Assembly: GCA_036821485.1 (NCBI GenBank) | Contig: DAISJM010000024.1 | Location: 1 to 51,241 of the forward strand | DNA length: 51,241 bases | Reading direction: 5' to 3' | Source: DAISJM01 sp036821485 | GTDB lineage: Bacteria > Verrucomicrobiota > Kiritimatiellia > CAIQIC01 > JAGNIJ01 | Shown: in pieces, positions 15,592-23,542 of the stretch | Layout of the letters: each line of letters starts with the position of its first letter | Position numbering within the stretch: the stretch's first letter is position 1 | Program-made: the position numbers and the translations under genes | The notes under the pieces: generated by a model | The model's database searches: none | What the model was told of the DNA's origin: nothing | What the model saw: only the letters and a program-made list of their open reading frames with translations

Positions 15592-16284
15592 ATGATCGCA
15601 TCGGTGCGCCTCGCTGTCCTCTTGCTTGCAGCCAGCCTCCTCGTTGCCCCCGCCACAGCCCGCTCGCAAGGGCATGCCAACCTGAGTTCGGTCCACGACG
15701 GCTCGGGGACGATGTCATCCGGCGGCACCTACACCAACTGGAGCGCTGCGGGTCAGCCCGGCGGCATCACGGTCAGTTCCGGCGGCACCCTCACCAATTA
15801 CGCAGGGTTCCTGCAGGCCGCCGACATCAAGCATCCTTCGCAGGACACGGACGCTGACGGCATCCCGGACGAAATCGACGCCGATAACGACGCTGACGGC
15901 CTCGCCGATGCAGCCGAGGTGAACGGTTCCTCTTTCGATCCAGCGACCTCCACGGCGGTGAATAATCCCGACTCGGATGGAGACGGCGTGAACGACGGGT
16001 GGGAGGCCGCCGCGGAAACCGATCCGAGCGATGAGCATGCGAACCTTCGTATCCTCAGCATCAGCAACGTGCCCGGCGGAAAACAAATCACCTACCTTGC
16101 ACGGGCAGACAAGGAGTACACCATCCGCAACGGGGATGGCTCGTATGCCTATCCTGCCAACGCCCTGGATACGGACACAGAAACCGGCGGCGCGGGCGTG
16201 TGGATGGTCAGAACAAACACCTTCGAAGATGCTTCAGGCACCGCAACGGGCCGATACTACGCGATCGAGCCGATGCCTCGCTGA
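15592..16284 (+). CDS. Secreted protein with calcium-binding (TSP type 3-like) repeats
   Basis: A 230-residue exported protein. The ATG at 15592 follows AGGGGG and begins a signal peptide (about 1-26, ending ATARSQG). The mature N-terminus has Gly/Ser-rich beta repeats (SGGTYTNWSAAGQPGG, SSGGTLTNYAG) of a kind seen in verrucomicrobial surface proteins. A block of Asp-rich repeats follows (about 82-150: DTDADGIPDEIDADNDADG, NNPDSDGDGVNDGWE), the DxDxDG pattern of thrombospondin type 3/EF-hand-like calcium sites. A C-terminal beta domain ends the protein. There is no PEP-CTERM or other anchor. It is convergent with ruvC, with 14 bases between them. Confidence 0.75.
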   Translation: MIASVRLAVLLLAASLLVAPATARSQGHANLSSVHDGSGTMSSGGTYTNWSAAGQPGGITVSSGGTLTNYAGFLQAADIKHPSQDTDADGIPDEIDADNDADGLADAAEVNGSSFDPATSTAVNNPDSDGDGVNDGWEAAAETDPSDEHANLRILSISNVPGGKQITYLARADKEYTIRNGDGSYAYPANALDTDTETGGAGVWMVRTNTFEDASGTATGRYYAIEPMPR

Positions 16285-16298
16285 ATCTGCCATGCCGC

Positions 16299-16796
16299 TC
16301 AGATGGGCCGGGGACGAAGGCTCTCGATGGTCGTTTGACTGTGCAGGTGACAGAGAGCCATGGCCAGCGCATCGGCCGCGTCTTCCGGCGGCGACTCCTT
16401 CAGGCCCAGTATGGACATGACCATCTTGGACACCTGGTCTTTTCCGGCAGCGCCGAATCCCGTCAGCGACTGCTTGACCGCACGGGGTGAATATTCAAAC
16501 ACGGGAACGCCGGCCACCGCACAGGTGGCTATCACGACGCCGCGCGCCTCGCCCAACACCATGGCCGTCTTGGCATTTTTGAAGAAGAATCCGCCTTCCA
16601 TGGCCGCCGCATCGGCGGGTGCCTCGCGCAGAACTTCCGCAAGCTTCTCGTGGATGGCGCGCAGACAGGCGGAATGCGGACGGGAAGCCGGATGATGAAT
16701 GATGCCAAAATCGACCGCTCGCAACCGCCCCGCTGCCGATTCAATCACTCCATATCCCGTGCAGCGAAGCGAGGCATCTATGCCGATGATACGCAT
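16299..16796 (-). CDS. ruvC: Holliday junction endonuclease RuvC
   Basis: A 165-residue RuvC, of normal length. It cleaves Holliday junctions made by RuvAB branch migration. The RNase H-like core carries the four acidic residues: D7 (IIGIDASLRCTG), the Glu of MEGGFFFKN, and the last Asp pair in PEDAADALAMALCH. The family's usual IEQVF is MEGGF here, keeping the Glu. It lies 32 bases after yebC, a very common yebC-ruvC order, though ruvA and ruvB do not follow. Confidence 0.93.
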   Translation of the reverse strand: MRIIGIDASLRCTGYGVIESAAGRLRAVDFGIIHHPASRPHSACLRAIHEKLAEVLREAPADAAAMEGGFFFKNAKTAMVLGEARGVVIATCAVAGVPVFEYSPRAVKQSLTGFGAAGKDQVSKMVMSILGLKESPPEDAADALAMALCHLHSQTTIESLRPRPI

Positions 16797-16828
16797 GAGC
16801 CGCGGTCTCCCGGGCCGCCCGGCGAAGC

Positions 16829-17581
16829 TTACTTGCCCATCTGGTCTGCGATCGACGGATCAATGTCAAAATTGGAGTACACGTTCTGAACGTCTTCAAG
16901 TTCCTCGAGTTCTTCGATGAACCGGATGATCGCATCGGCCTTGGTCTTGTCGTTGATCGGAACCAGCACGTCCGGCATCAGCGAGACTTCGGATTTCTCC
17001 ATGGGGATCTCGGCCTTGTTGAGCGCATCGACCACGCTCATAAACGACGACGGATCGGTCGTGATCTGGAACTGATCGCCTTCCCGGACCATATCCTCGG
17101 CGCCCGCTTCCAGCACCAGCTCCATGAGCTTGTCTTCCTCAATTTTGCTGGCGTCGATCAGAATCTCCCCCTTGCGCTGAAAGGAACGAAGCACGCTCCC
17201 CTGCCCCGCAAAGCTTGCGCCATGACGGGTGAAGACGTGTCGGACATCCGCAGCACTGCGGTTCCGGTTGTTGGTGAGCGTCTGCACCACCAGCCCCACG
17301 CCGCCGGGCGCATACCCCTCGAAGGTCACTTCCTCCAGCACCTCGCCCTCGATGTCGCCCGAGCCACGCTTGATCGCGCGTTCAATATTGTCGGACGGCA
17401 TGTTGGCCGCACGGCCCTTCTGAATAAGCGCGCGCAGAGTAATGTTGGCGTTCGGATCCGCGCCGCCGGTACGGACCGTGACCATGATCTCCTTGGCGAT
17501 CTTACTGAACACTTTGCCGCGCTTGGCGTCTGCCGCGCCCTTCTTGTGCTTGATGGATGACCATTTATTGTGGCCGCTCAT
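16829..17581 (-). CDS. yebC: YebC/PmpR-family transcription/translation regulator
   Basis: A 250-residue YebC-family protein. The start MSGHNKWSSIKHKKGAADAK and NMPSDNIERAIKRG are diagnostic, and the three-domain layout is complete. Family members are described as DNA-binding regulators and, more recently, as factors relieving ribosome stalling at proline-rich stretches. That second role would suit this genome, which has many Pro-rich linkers, but this is inference. It precedes ruvC in an apparent two-gene operon. Confidence 0.93.
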   Translation of the reverse strand: MSGHNKWSSIKHKKGAADAKRGKVFSKIAKEIMVTVRTGGADPNANITLRALIQKGRAANMPSDNIERAIKRGSGDIEGEVLEEVTFEGYAPGGVGLVVQTLTNNRNRSAADVRHVFTRHGASFAGQGSVLRSFQRKGEILIDASKIEEDKLMELVLEAGAEDMVREGDQFQITTDPSSFMSVVDALNKAEIPMEKSEVSLMPDVLVPINDKTKADAIIRFIEELEELEDVQNVYSNFDIDPSIADQMGK

Positions 17582-17589
17582 TGAAACCT

Positions 17590-17648
17590 CCGGTGATCAG
17601 TGTCCGGTAATCAGTGTTCAAACACTGGTTACTGGTTACTGATTACTC
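17590..17648. repeat. Word-like repeat, GATCAGTG/ACTGGTTACTG family
   Basis: The spacer between the EF-G-like gene and yebC is built from near repeats of GGTGATCAGTG, GGTAATCAGTG and CTGGTTACTGGTTACTGATTACT. Its last bases form the stop codon of the EF-G-like gene. The same words recur at 28004-28040 between pgk and tpiA. Confidence 0.6.
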
Positions 17649-19682
17649 TTCCTTCTCTTCCTTCTTATTCTTCAGTGCCTCGGCAATGACTTTCTGCGCG
17701 ACGTTCGAAGGCACCACGTCGTAACGGCTGAACTCCATTTCGAAGGAGCCCCGGCCGCCGGTGACACTGCGCAGTTCAGACGAGTAGCGGAACATTTCCG
17801 CCATCGGCACTTCCGCCGTGATGACCTGCATGCCGTCCTCACTCCCGATGCCGAGAATGCGGCCGCGGCGATGATTCATGTCGCCGTTGATGTCGCCCAT
17901 GTACTGGTCCGGCACGTAAACCTTGACCGTCATGATGGGTTCCAGCAGCACCGGCCGCGCCTTGCTCATGCCGTCTGCAAACGCCCGCGACGCTGCGATC
18001 TTGAACGCGATTTCCGAGGAATCGACATCGTGCGAGGAGCCGTCATACACCGCCACCTTCGTGTTGATCACGGGGTAGCCCGCCACGGCGCCACGCGCGA
18101 GACCCTCATGCAACCCCTTCTCGATCGCCGGCAGGAAGTTGCGGGGAACGGCCGTACCCACCAGGGCATCTTCAAACCACTCTGTCTCGCTCGCCTTGCA
18201 CGGCATCACGCGCAGGTAAACTTCGCCATATTGGCCACGGCCGCCGGACTGCTTCTTGTGCTTGTAATGACCTTCGCCCACCGCGGTCACCGTTTCCTTG
18301 TACGGAACCTTCGGCGTGCTGAGCAGCACTTCCACGTTGCTGCGCTTCTTCATCCGGCTGATCGTCACGTCCAGATGCACATCGCCCATGCCGGAGATGA
18401 TCAATTCCTTGGTCTCCGTATTGCGCTCCACGCGGATGGTCGGATCCTCGTCCGCCACGCGATGCAGCCCCGTGCCAAGCTTGTCCTCATCGCCCTGCGT
18501 CTTCGGCGCGACGGCGTAGGAGGCCGTCGGATTGGGGAACTTGATCGGCGCAAACTTCACGCCCTTGCCCGCCACACCCAGGGAATCGTTCAGCGCGGTC
18601 GCCTTCAGCTTGGCCAATGCGACAATATCACCCGCAACCGCCGAGGTGATGCTCTCCTGCTTCTTGCCATTCAACGAAATGATCGTGCCGATGCGCTCCT
18701 TCTGATCCTTCGTAAAGTTATAGATCTCGGAGTCCGACTGCAGCGTTCCGCCCCAGACGCGGACAAAGGTCAGTTGGCCGACGAACGGATCGTTGACCAC
18801 GCGCCACACCTGCCCCACAAACGGCGCATTGGCCGCCACGTTGACCTCGTTGCCTTCCGCATCCTTGATCTTGCGATCTGCCGGTGACGGAAAGAGCCGG
18901 GCGATGTTTTCAAGCAGTTCGCTCACACCCACATCATTGCGGGCGGCCGCCGCGAAAATCGGCACCAGCTTGCTCTGATTCACCGCGCCGCGCAAACCGA
19001 CCGCGATCTCCTCGGCCGTCAGCGTCTCACCACCCAGATATTTTTCGATCAGCTTGTCGTCGCTCTCGGCCGCACACTCGATCAGCGCGTTCTTCAACGT
19101 CTGTACCTGATCCTCAAGACCCGCCGGTGCCGCACCCGCCCCGAGTACGTCCACCACGGCCTTGTGATCCTTCGTCGGGATAACCACGGGAAGGCAGCGC
19201 GCGCCCCAGACATCCTGGATCGCCTTCACCGTGGCGTCAAAGCTGGCATTCTCCTTGTCGATGCCCGTGATGACAATGCCACGCGGCAAACCCAACGCCT
19301 CGCATCGCCGCCACGAACGGTTCGTCCCGACCTGGATACCGCCGCTCTCGTCCACCACCACCAGCGCGGCATCGCTCACCGCGCTCGCAGCCACCGTTTG
19401 CCCATAGAAATCCGCGTACCCCGGCGTGTCCATCATGACGACGTCGTACGTGCCGCCCGCCGCCGACTTGAAGGTGCAACTGAAAGGTTTCGCCCACGTC
19501 GTGATCTTCCGCTCTTTCTCCTCGTCCGACCAGTCGGCCATGCTCGTGCCGTCAGCGGGGGAACCCAAACGATCATTTACGCCGAGCTTGAAGAGGATGG
19601 CATCCACCAGCGTCGTCTTGCCACTGCCCGTGTGACCGATGAAAGAGAAGTTTCTGACCTTGTCGATCGCAATGTCTTTCAT
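17643..19682 (-). CDS. EF-G-like translational GTPase
   Basis: A 679-residue paralogue-type elongation factor G. The P-loop is GHTGSGKT (16-23, where canonical EF-G has GHIDAGKT) and the G3 motif is DTPG (85-88). Domains II-V follow with normal family stretches (SGMGDVHLDVTISRM, VPYKETV, KKQSGGRGQYGEV, EPIMTVKVYVP, MNHRRGRILG). The G4 guanine-specificity motif NKxD is changed: the equivalent of NKMDRENA reads TGIDKENA (139-146), keeping the Asp but losing Asn and Lys. It is therefore probably not the main EF-G but a specialised factor or a regulator of ribosomes, with altered nucleotide binding. A Lys/Glu tail ends the protein. It stands alone, not in a str operon. Confidence 0.85.
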   Translation of the reverse strand: MKDIAIDKVRNFSFIGHTGSGKTTLVDAILFKLGVNDRLGSPADGTSMADWSDEEKERKITTWAKPFSCTFKSAAGGTYDVVMMDTPGYADFYGQTVAASAVSDAALVVVDESGGIQVGTNRSWRRCEALGLPRGIVITGIDKENASFDATVKAIQDVWGARCLPVVIPTKDHKAVVDVLGAGAAPAGLEDQVQTLKNALIECAAESDDKLIEKYLGGETLTAEEIAVGLRGAVNQSKLVPIFAAAARNDVGVSELLENIARLFPSPADRKIKDAEGNEVNVAANAPFVGQVWRVVNDPFVGQLTFVRVWGGTLQSDSEIYNFTKDQKERIGTIISLNGKKQESITSAVAGDIVALAKLKATALNDSLGVAGKGVKFAPIKFPNPTASYAVAPKTQGDEDKLGTGLHRVADEDPTIRVERNTETKELIISGMGDVHLDVTISRMKKRSNVEVLLSTPKVPYKETVTAVGEGHYKHKKQSGGRGQYGEVYLRVMPCKASETEWFEDALVGTAVPRNFLPAIEKGLHEGLARGAVAGYPVINTKVAVYDGSSHDVDSSEIAFKIAASRAFADGMSKARPVLLEPIMTVKVYVPDQYMGDINGDMNHRRGRILGIGSEDGMQVITAEVPMAEMFRYSSELRSVTGGRGSFEMEFSRYDVVPSNVAQKVIAEALKNKKEEKEE

Positions 19683-19878
19683 GACGTGTGTTCCTTACAC
19701 GATCCGCCGGAACCGCGCATGACGCGCCCGGCAAATCCGGTTTGCGGTTGATCTCCCTCCGTTCTCAAAACGCCGAAGGGAACTGGATTGATACACGAAA
19801 ACACGGCAATCCCGCAACCGTTTTAATCTGCTGCAGGGACGGATTCCGGATTCCGCGACGCCGGGACAGAGAAGGCCT

Positions 19879-22533
19879 TCAGCGCGAAGCAGTCGATGAA
19901 GCATCCTTGGAGGCTTTCGCTGCCTGGCGATACCGAAGGAGACGCTCCATGAAATACTGCGCGGCCCGCTCACCTCCGCGTCCTGACAGGGTCTTGGCCA
20001 TGGACTCCTGCTCCAGCATCTTGGAGTCTTCCGCCACCGCAGCCGCCGCAGCCAGAACATCCAACAACTGGGGATCATCGTAGCCCGTCAGCGTGCAGGC
20101 ACGCTGCGCCACTACATAGGCCCGACCCACATCCAAACCGCCCGGAGCGCTCTTGGCCGCCAGCAGCCGCCGCGCCAATTCCAGCATGTAATCCGGCCGA
20201 TCAGGCTCCAGTTCGCAGGCGGCGCTGATGTTCAACAACGCATCCGCCTCACGCCCCTGGGCCGCCGCAACCCGGGCCAGATCGATGCGAACCGAGGCCG
20301 AACCCGGCGCGCACCGCAGGGCCTCATTGAAGGCTGCCTCAGCCCCGGCCATGTCTCCCGCTGCTCGCCTCACCCACCCCAGATGTTGATAGGCCAGCGC
20401 ATTGTCCGGCTGCTCCTTCACCAACGCCTCAAGATCCTCCAACGCCCCGCGCTCGTTGCGCGCGTAGAGACGCGACAACGCCCGCTGCATTCTGACCTCG
20501 GCCCCATCCTTGACCTTCTTCAGGGCTCGACTGAAGTACATCTCCGACTCATCCGGCTTCCCTTCCACAGCCAGCAGCATACCCAATTCCTGCAGCACCG
20601 ACGCTGTATCCACGCCGCGTGCCACAGCGTCTTTCAGTAACTTCAGTGCATCTTCCTTCCGGCCCGCACCCAGGTACGCCTCGGAAAGCTGGACGACGAC
20701 AAAGGGACTGTCCGGCGCCATCCGAAACGCGGCTTCAGCCAGGAAACCGGCTGCGGGGATCGCCCCCTCCCGCGCCAGCATCTGCGCCTGTGCCAGCATC
20801 ACGGAGGCCGCGATTTCGCTGCCTGCTCCCGGGCTGACATGCACTTGGCGCACAGCGTCCTCCAGCCGCCCGGCATGAGCCAGGATCAGCGCAAGTTCCC
20901 CTTGCGCATCCAACCGGTGCGGCACCAAGGCCAGCGCTCTGCCCAGGTAGTTCACCGCCTCGTCATAACGCCCCGCCCGGTCCAGTATGCGACCCCAGAC
21001 CCACGGCAACCACCAGTCGCCGGGCTCGCGCTGCATCGCCTCGTCATACCTGCGCCGCGTCGCGGTGAGGTCGCTCATGGCCAGCCGATCGAGGAGCCCC
21101 AACTTGATGTCGACGAGACTCTTCAGGCGATGCTCATTGAGCAACTGATTGCTGAACGGCGGACTCTTCATCCGCTCGATCATCGTATCCACTGCGGTCA
21201 TCGCGTCGCCATCCGTATAGATGAGGTCGTCACCACCGGCCGCCTTTGCCTCACCGAGTTCGAGCACCTGGGCCACATCGCCGGCTACCGACTCTGCCCA
21301 CAATCGCGCGCCTTCCTGCGTGAAATGAACGTGATCGAGAAACAGCTTTGCACCCGGAATTTCGGCCGGGCTCTTTGCCGCGAATACGGCATCAATATCT
21401 CGGACCTTCACACCCTCGCCTTCACCGGAAGCCACGGCCATGATCATCGCGTTCATGCCCGAATCAGCCCGGAACCTCAACGCATCGAGATCGCACGCCA
21501 TCAGAAAAGCGCGGCGCGCATACGCCTCGTCACCCATGGCTTTCCGGCACAAGCCAATGCGGTACTGCAATTCCGCATACTGGTCGTCGATCCTGGCCGC
21601 CCGCTCGAAGACTGCCCACGCCGCAGGCCAACGCCCCTGGTCTTCCGCGGCGCAACCCTCGGCATAGAGTCGATCCCACTCCTCCTTCTGCTGCGGCTGC
21701 AGGTCGTCGCGATGCGCCGACGCAAACGGTGGGCAGTCGCCGAGGTTCACGGCCATCGTGCAGAGAATGACCTGCGCACCGCCGGCCCGCAGCTCATCGA
21801 TCGTATCGCGAAGGTTCGACTTGAAGCGTCTGCGCACCACATCCAGCCGCGCATCACGCGGACTCATCCCCGCCTTTGCGAACATCTCCAGACCGCCCCA
21901 GGGCTGATCGCCATCGCTCCCGCCAACACCTGTCCAGCGGCGCAACCACTGCGCCAACCGAAGCCGCGTCGCCAGCACGCGCAGACGCACGACGCCGTCC
22001 CACCCCGAGAAAGAGCCCATCACCGTGCCGGGTCCAAACGGTCCCACGATCTCGTTGTTGCCCATGTAGATCACGGCGACGTCGGGCTGCAACACCCGGA
22101 CATCCCGCGCAATCTCCCGGATGACGTGCGAGTTGATCGCCGTCATCGCAGCGTTGATGACCTCGAACTTCCTGTCCGGGAATCGGCTGCGCAGGATCGC
22201 TTCCAAATGCCGCGAAGGACCGAACTCCGGCGACGGCTCGCCCAGGGCCGCCGATTCGCCCAGCACCACGACGCGTATCGTTCCCGGCGTTTTCGACTTC
22301 AGCGCGCTGATGGGCGCGGGCGTACGGGTCATCCATGGAGAGAAAAAGCGCAATCCGAAGAATTGGTTATCCACCCACCGCGGCCCATCCGGAGCCTGCC
22401 ACGTGGTGAGGAAGGTGGTCGGACGACCTGCATCGAAGAACCGCAGGACTGTCTCGACGGCCGTCACGACAACGAGCGGAGCCAAAACAGCCAGAAGAAG
22501 CCGGCCGACTATTCTGCGGGTACGCGTTTTCAT
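19879..22533 (-). CDS. Membrane-anchored SGNH hydrolase-like protein with TPRs
   Basis: An 884-residue protein. The ATG at 22533 gives a basic start and one membrane helix (about 9-28, LLLAVLAPLVVVTAVET). An SGNH/GDSL-type domain follows: block I is VVVLGESAALGEPS (Ser nucleophile), block III GNNE, and block V DHVHFTQEG (Asp-His). All catalytic positions are present, so esterase or acetyl-transfer/deacetylation activity outside the membrane is plausible. The second half (about 480-884) is TPR repeats (AGRYDEAVNYLGRALAL, AGDMAGAEAAFNEAL). It lies 19 bases after oppC and probably belongs to the same transcript, which hints at a link to the imported peptide or glycan. Substrate unknown. Confidence 0.78.
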   Translation of the reverse strand: MKTRTRRIVGRLLLAVLAPLVVVTAVETVLRFFDAGRPTTFLTTWQAPDGPRWVDNQFFGLRFFSPWMTRTPAPISALKSKTPGTIRVVVLGESAALGEPSPEFGPSRHLEAILRSRFPDRKFEVINAAMTAINSHVIREIARDVRVLQPDVAVIYMGNNEIVGPFGPGTVMGSFSGWDGVVRLRVLATRLRLAQWLRRWTGVGGSDGDQPWGGLEMFAKAGMSPRDARLDVVRRRFKSNLRDTIDELRAGGAQVILCTMAVNLGDCPPFASAHRDDLQPQQKEEWDRLYAEGCAAEDQGRWPAAWAVFERAARIDDQYAELQYRIGLCRKAMGDEAYARRAFLMACDLDALRFRADSGMNAMIMAVASGEGEGVKVRDIDAVFAAKSPAEIPGAKLFLDHVHFTQEGARLWAESVAGDVAQVLELGEAKAAGGDDLIYTDGDAMTAVDTMIERMKSPPFSNQLLNEHRLKSLVDIKLGLLDRLAMSDLTATRRRYDEAMQREPGDWWLPWVWGRILDRAGRYDEAVNYLGRALALVPHRLDAQGELALILAHAGRLEDAVRQVHVSPGAGSEIAASVMLAQAQMLAREGAIPAAGFLAEAAFRMAPDSPFVVVQLSEAYLGAGRKEDALKLLKDAVARGVDTASVLQELGMLLAVEGKPDESEMYFSRALKKVKDGAEVRMQRALSRLYARNERGALEDLEALVKEQPDNALAYQHLGWVRRAAGDMAGAEAAFNEALRCAPGSASVRIDLARVAAAQGREADALLNISAACELEPDRPDYMLELARRLLAAKSAPGGLDVGRAYVVAQRACTLTGYDDPQLLDVLAAAAAVAEDSKMLEQESMAKTLSGRGGERAAQYFMERLLRYRQAAKASKDASSTASR

Positions 22534-22552
22534 GGTCGCCTCCACTGCCCCA

Positions 22553-23542
22553 TCACGTCTCGCTGGTGCGCAACCTGGGATCAAGCGCATCGCGCAAGGC
22601 ATCACCCAGCAGGTTGAAGGCAAGAACGATACCGAAGATGGCCAGCGTGACAAACGCCATTTCCCACCAGACGCCGTGCCACAGGCGCAGCCGCGCGTTG
22701 CTGATCATGATGCCCCACGATGGTTCCCCCTGCACTCCGATGCCGAGGAAGCTCATGAACACCTCCGTGCTGATCGCCGATGGGAACCGGAGCGTGAACG
22801 TAACAATCACGATGTGAAAGATGTTCGGCAGGATGTGGCGAAAGATGATGCGCGTATGCCCAAGCCCAAGCGCGCGCGCCGCCAACACGTACGGCCGTGT
22901 CTTGTGCTTGATCACTTCACCACGAATCAGCCGGCACAGGCCGACCCACGTTGTCAGCCCGATGCCCAGATACACCCCCAGCAATCCCTTCCCCACCACC
23001 ATCGCGATCGCCAGGATGAAGAGCAGGCCGGGAATCGACGCAAAGGTGGAATAGAGCCACACGATGAAGTCGTCCACGCGCCCCCCAAAATACCCGGCGA
23101 TGCAGCCCAAAATCACGCCGATAGGAATGGCAATCAGCGAGGTGATGATGCCGACCTGGAACGCAATCCGCGTGCCCTGCACGAGCCGCTGGAGGACATC
23201 CCGCCCCAGTCCGTCCGTGCCCATGGGATGCCGCGACCACAACCGCGGCGACTGGTATTGTGCCTCAAGATTCTGCTGCTGGTACGGCGGCGTCTGATCC
23301 TTGAACCGACTCCAGCGGTACACGCCCTCGCCATAGAGCGCCATCACGGTGTACAGCCCGACAATCCAAAGACACGCCATGGCCAGCCGGCGACGCCGAA
23401 GTTGCTTCCAGGCATCGCCCCACAGCGATCTTCCCTGCGGTTCCAAGTTCGAAGTTCCAGGTTCCAGGTTGCGGGACTCCCGTCCGGCTCCCAAGCTGTC
23501 GCTCTTCGACTTGGAATTTGGCACATGTAACTTGGAACTCAT
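22553..23542 (-). CDS. oppC: Oligopeptide/dipeptide ABC transporter permease, OppC type
   Basis: A 329-residue inner-membrane permease. The normal OppC start is visible at residues 39-53 (SLWGDAWKQLRRRRL), then the first membrane helix, HPMGTDGLGRDVLQRLVQG, four to five more helices and the EAA loop (LAARALGLGHTRIIFRHILPN). The C-terminus DPRLR is typical. The first 38 residues (MSSKLHVPNSKSK...) have no counterpart in the family. Their DNA (23429-23542) is a word-like repeat, so either the true start lies further in (for example a TTG near residue 33) or a repeat has been captured as coding sequence. The gene overlaps the oppB stop by four bases. Partner of OppB; no ATPase genes (OppD/F) are in the window. 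Confidence 0.88.
   Translation of the reverse strand: MSSKLHVPNSKSKSDSLGAGRESRNLEPGTSNLEPQGRSLWGDAWKQLRRRRLAMACLWIVGLYTVMALYGEGVYRWSRFKDQTPPYQQQNLEAQYQSPRLWSRHPMGTDGLGRDVLQRLVQGTRIAFQVGIITSLIAIPIGVILGCIAGYFGGRVDDFIVWLYSTFASIPGLLFILAIAMVVGKGLLGVYLGIGLTTWVGLCRLIRGEVIKHKTRPYVLAARALGLGHTRIIFRHILPNIFHIVIVTFTLRFPSAISTEVFMSFLGIGVQGEPSWGIMISNARLRLWHGVWWEMAFVTLAIFGIVLAFNLLGDALRDALDPRLRTSET
23429..23542 (-). repeat. Word-like repeat inside the 5' end of oppC
   Basis: On the minus strand the words AACCTGGAACCTGGAACTT, CGAACTTGGAACC and GAGTTCCAAGTT recur, the same style of degenerate repeat otherwise seen only between genes in this window. It is in frame with oppC and has no stop codon. Confidence 0.55.

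Noticed and set aside
20839..22617. Long open frame (592 codons) on the plus strand opposite the SGNH/TPR gene, and similar long opposite frames at 26515-29313, 24972-26531 and 41429-43168
   Set aside because: Each lies over a clear minus-strand gene, is rich in Arg/His/Pro as expected for a GC-bias shadow, and shows no protein family pattern.
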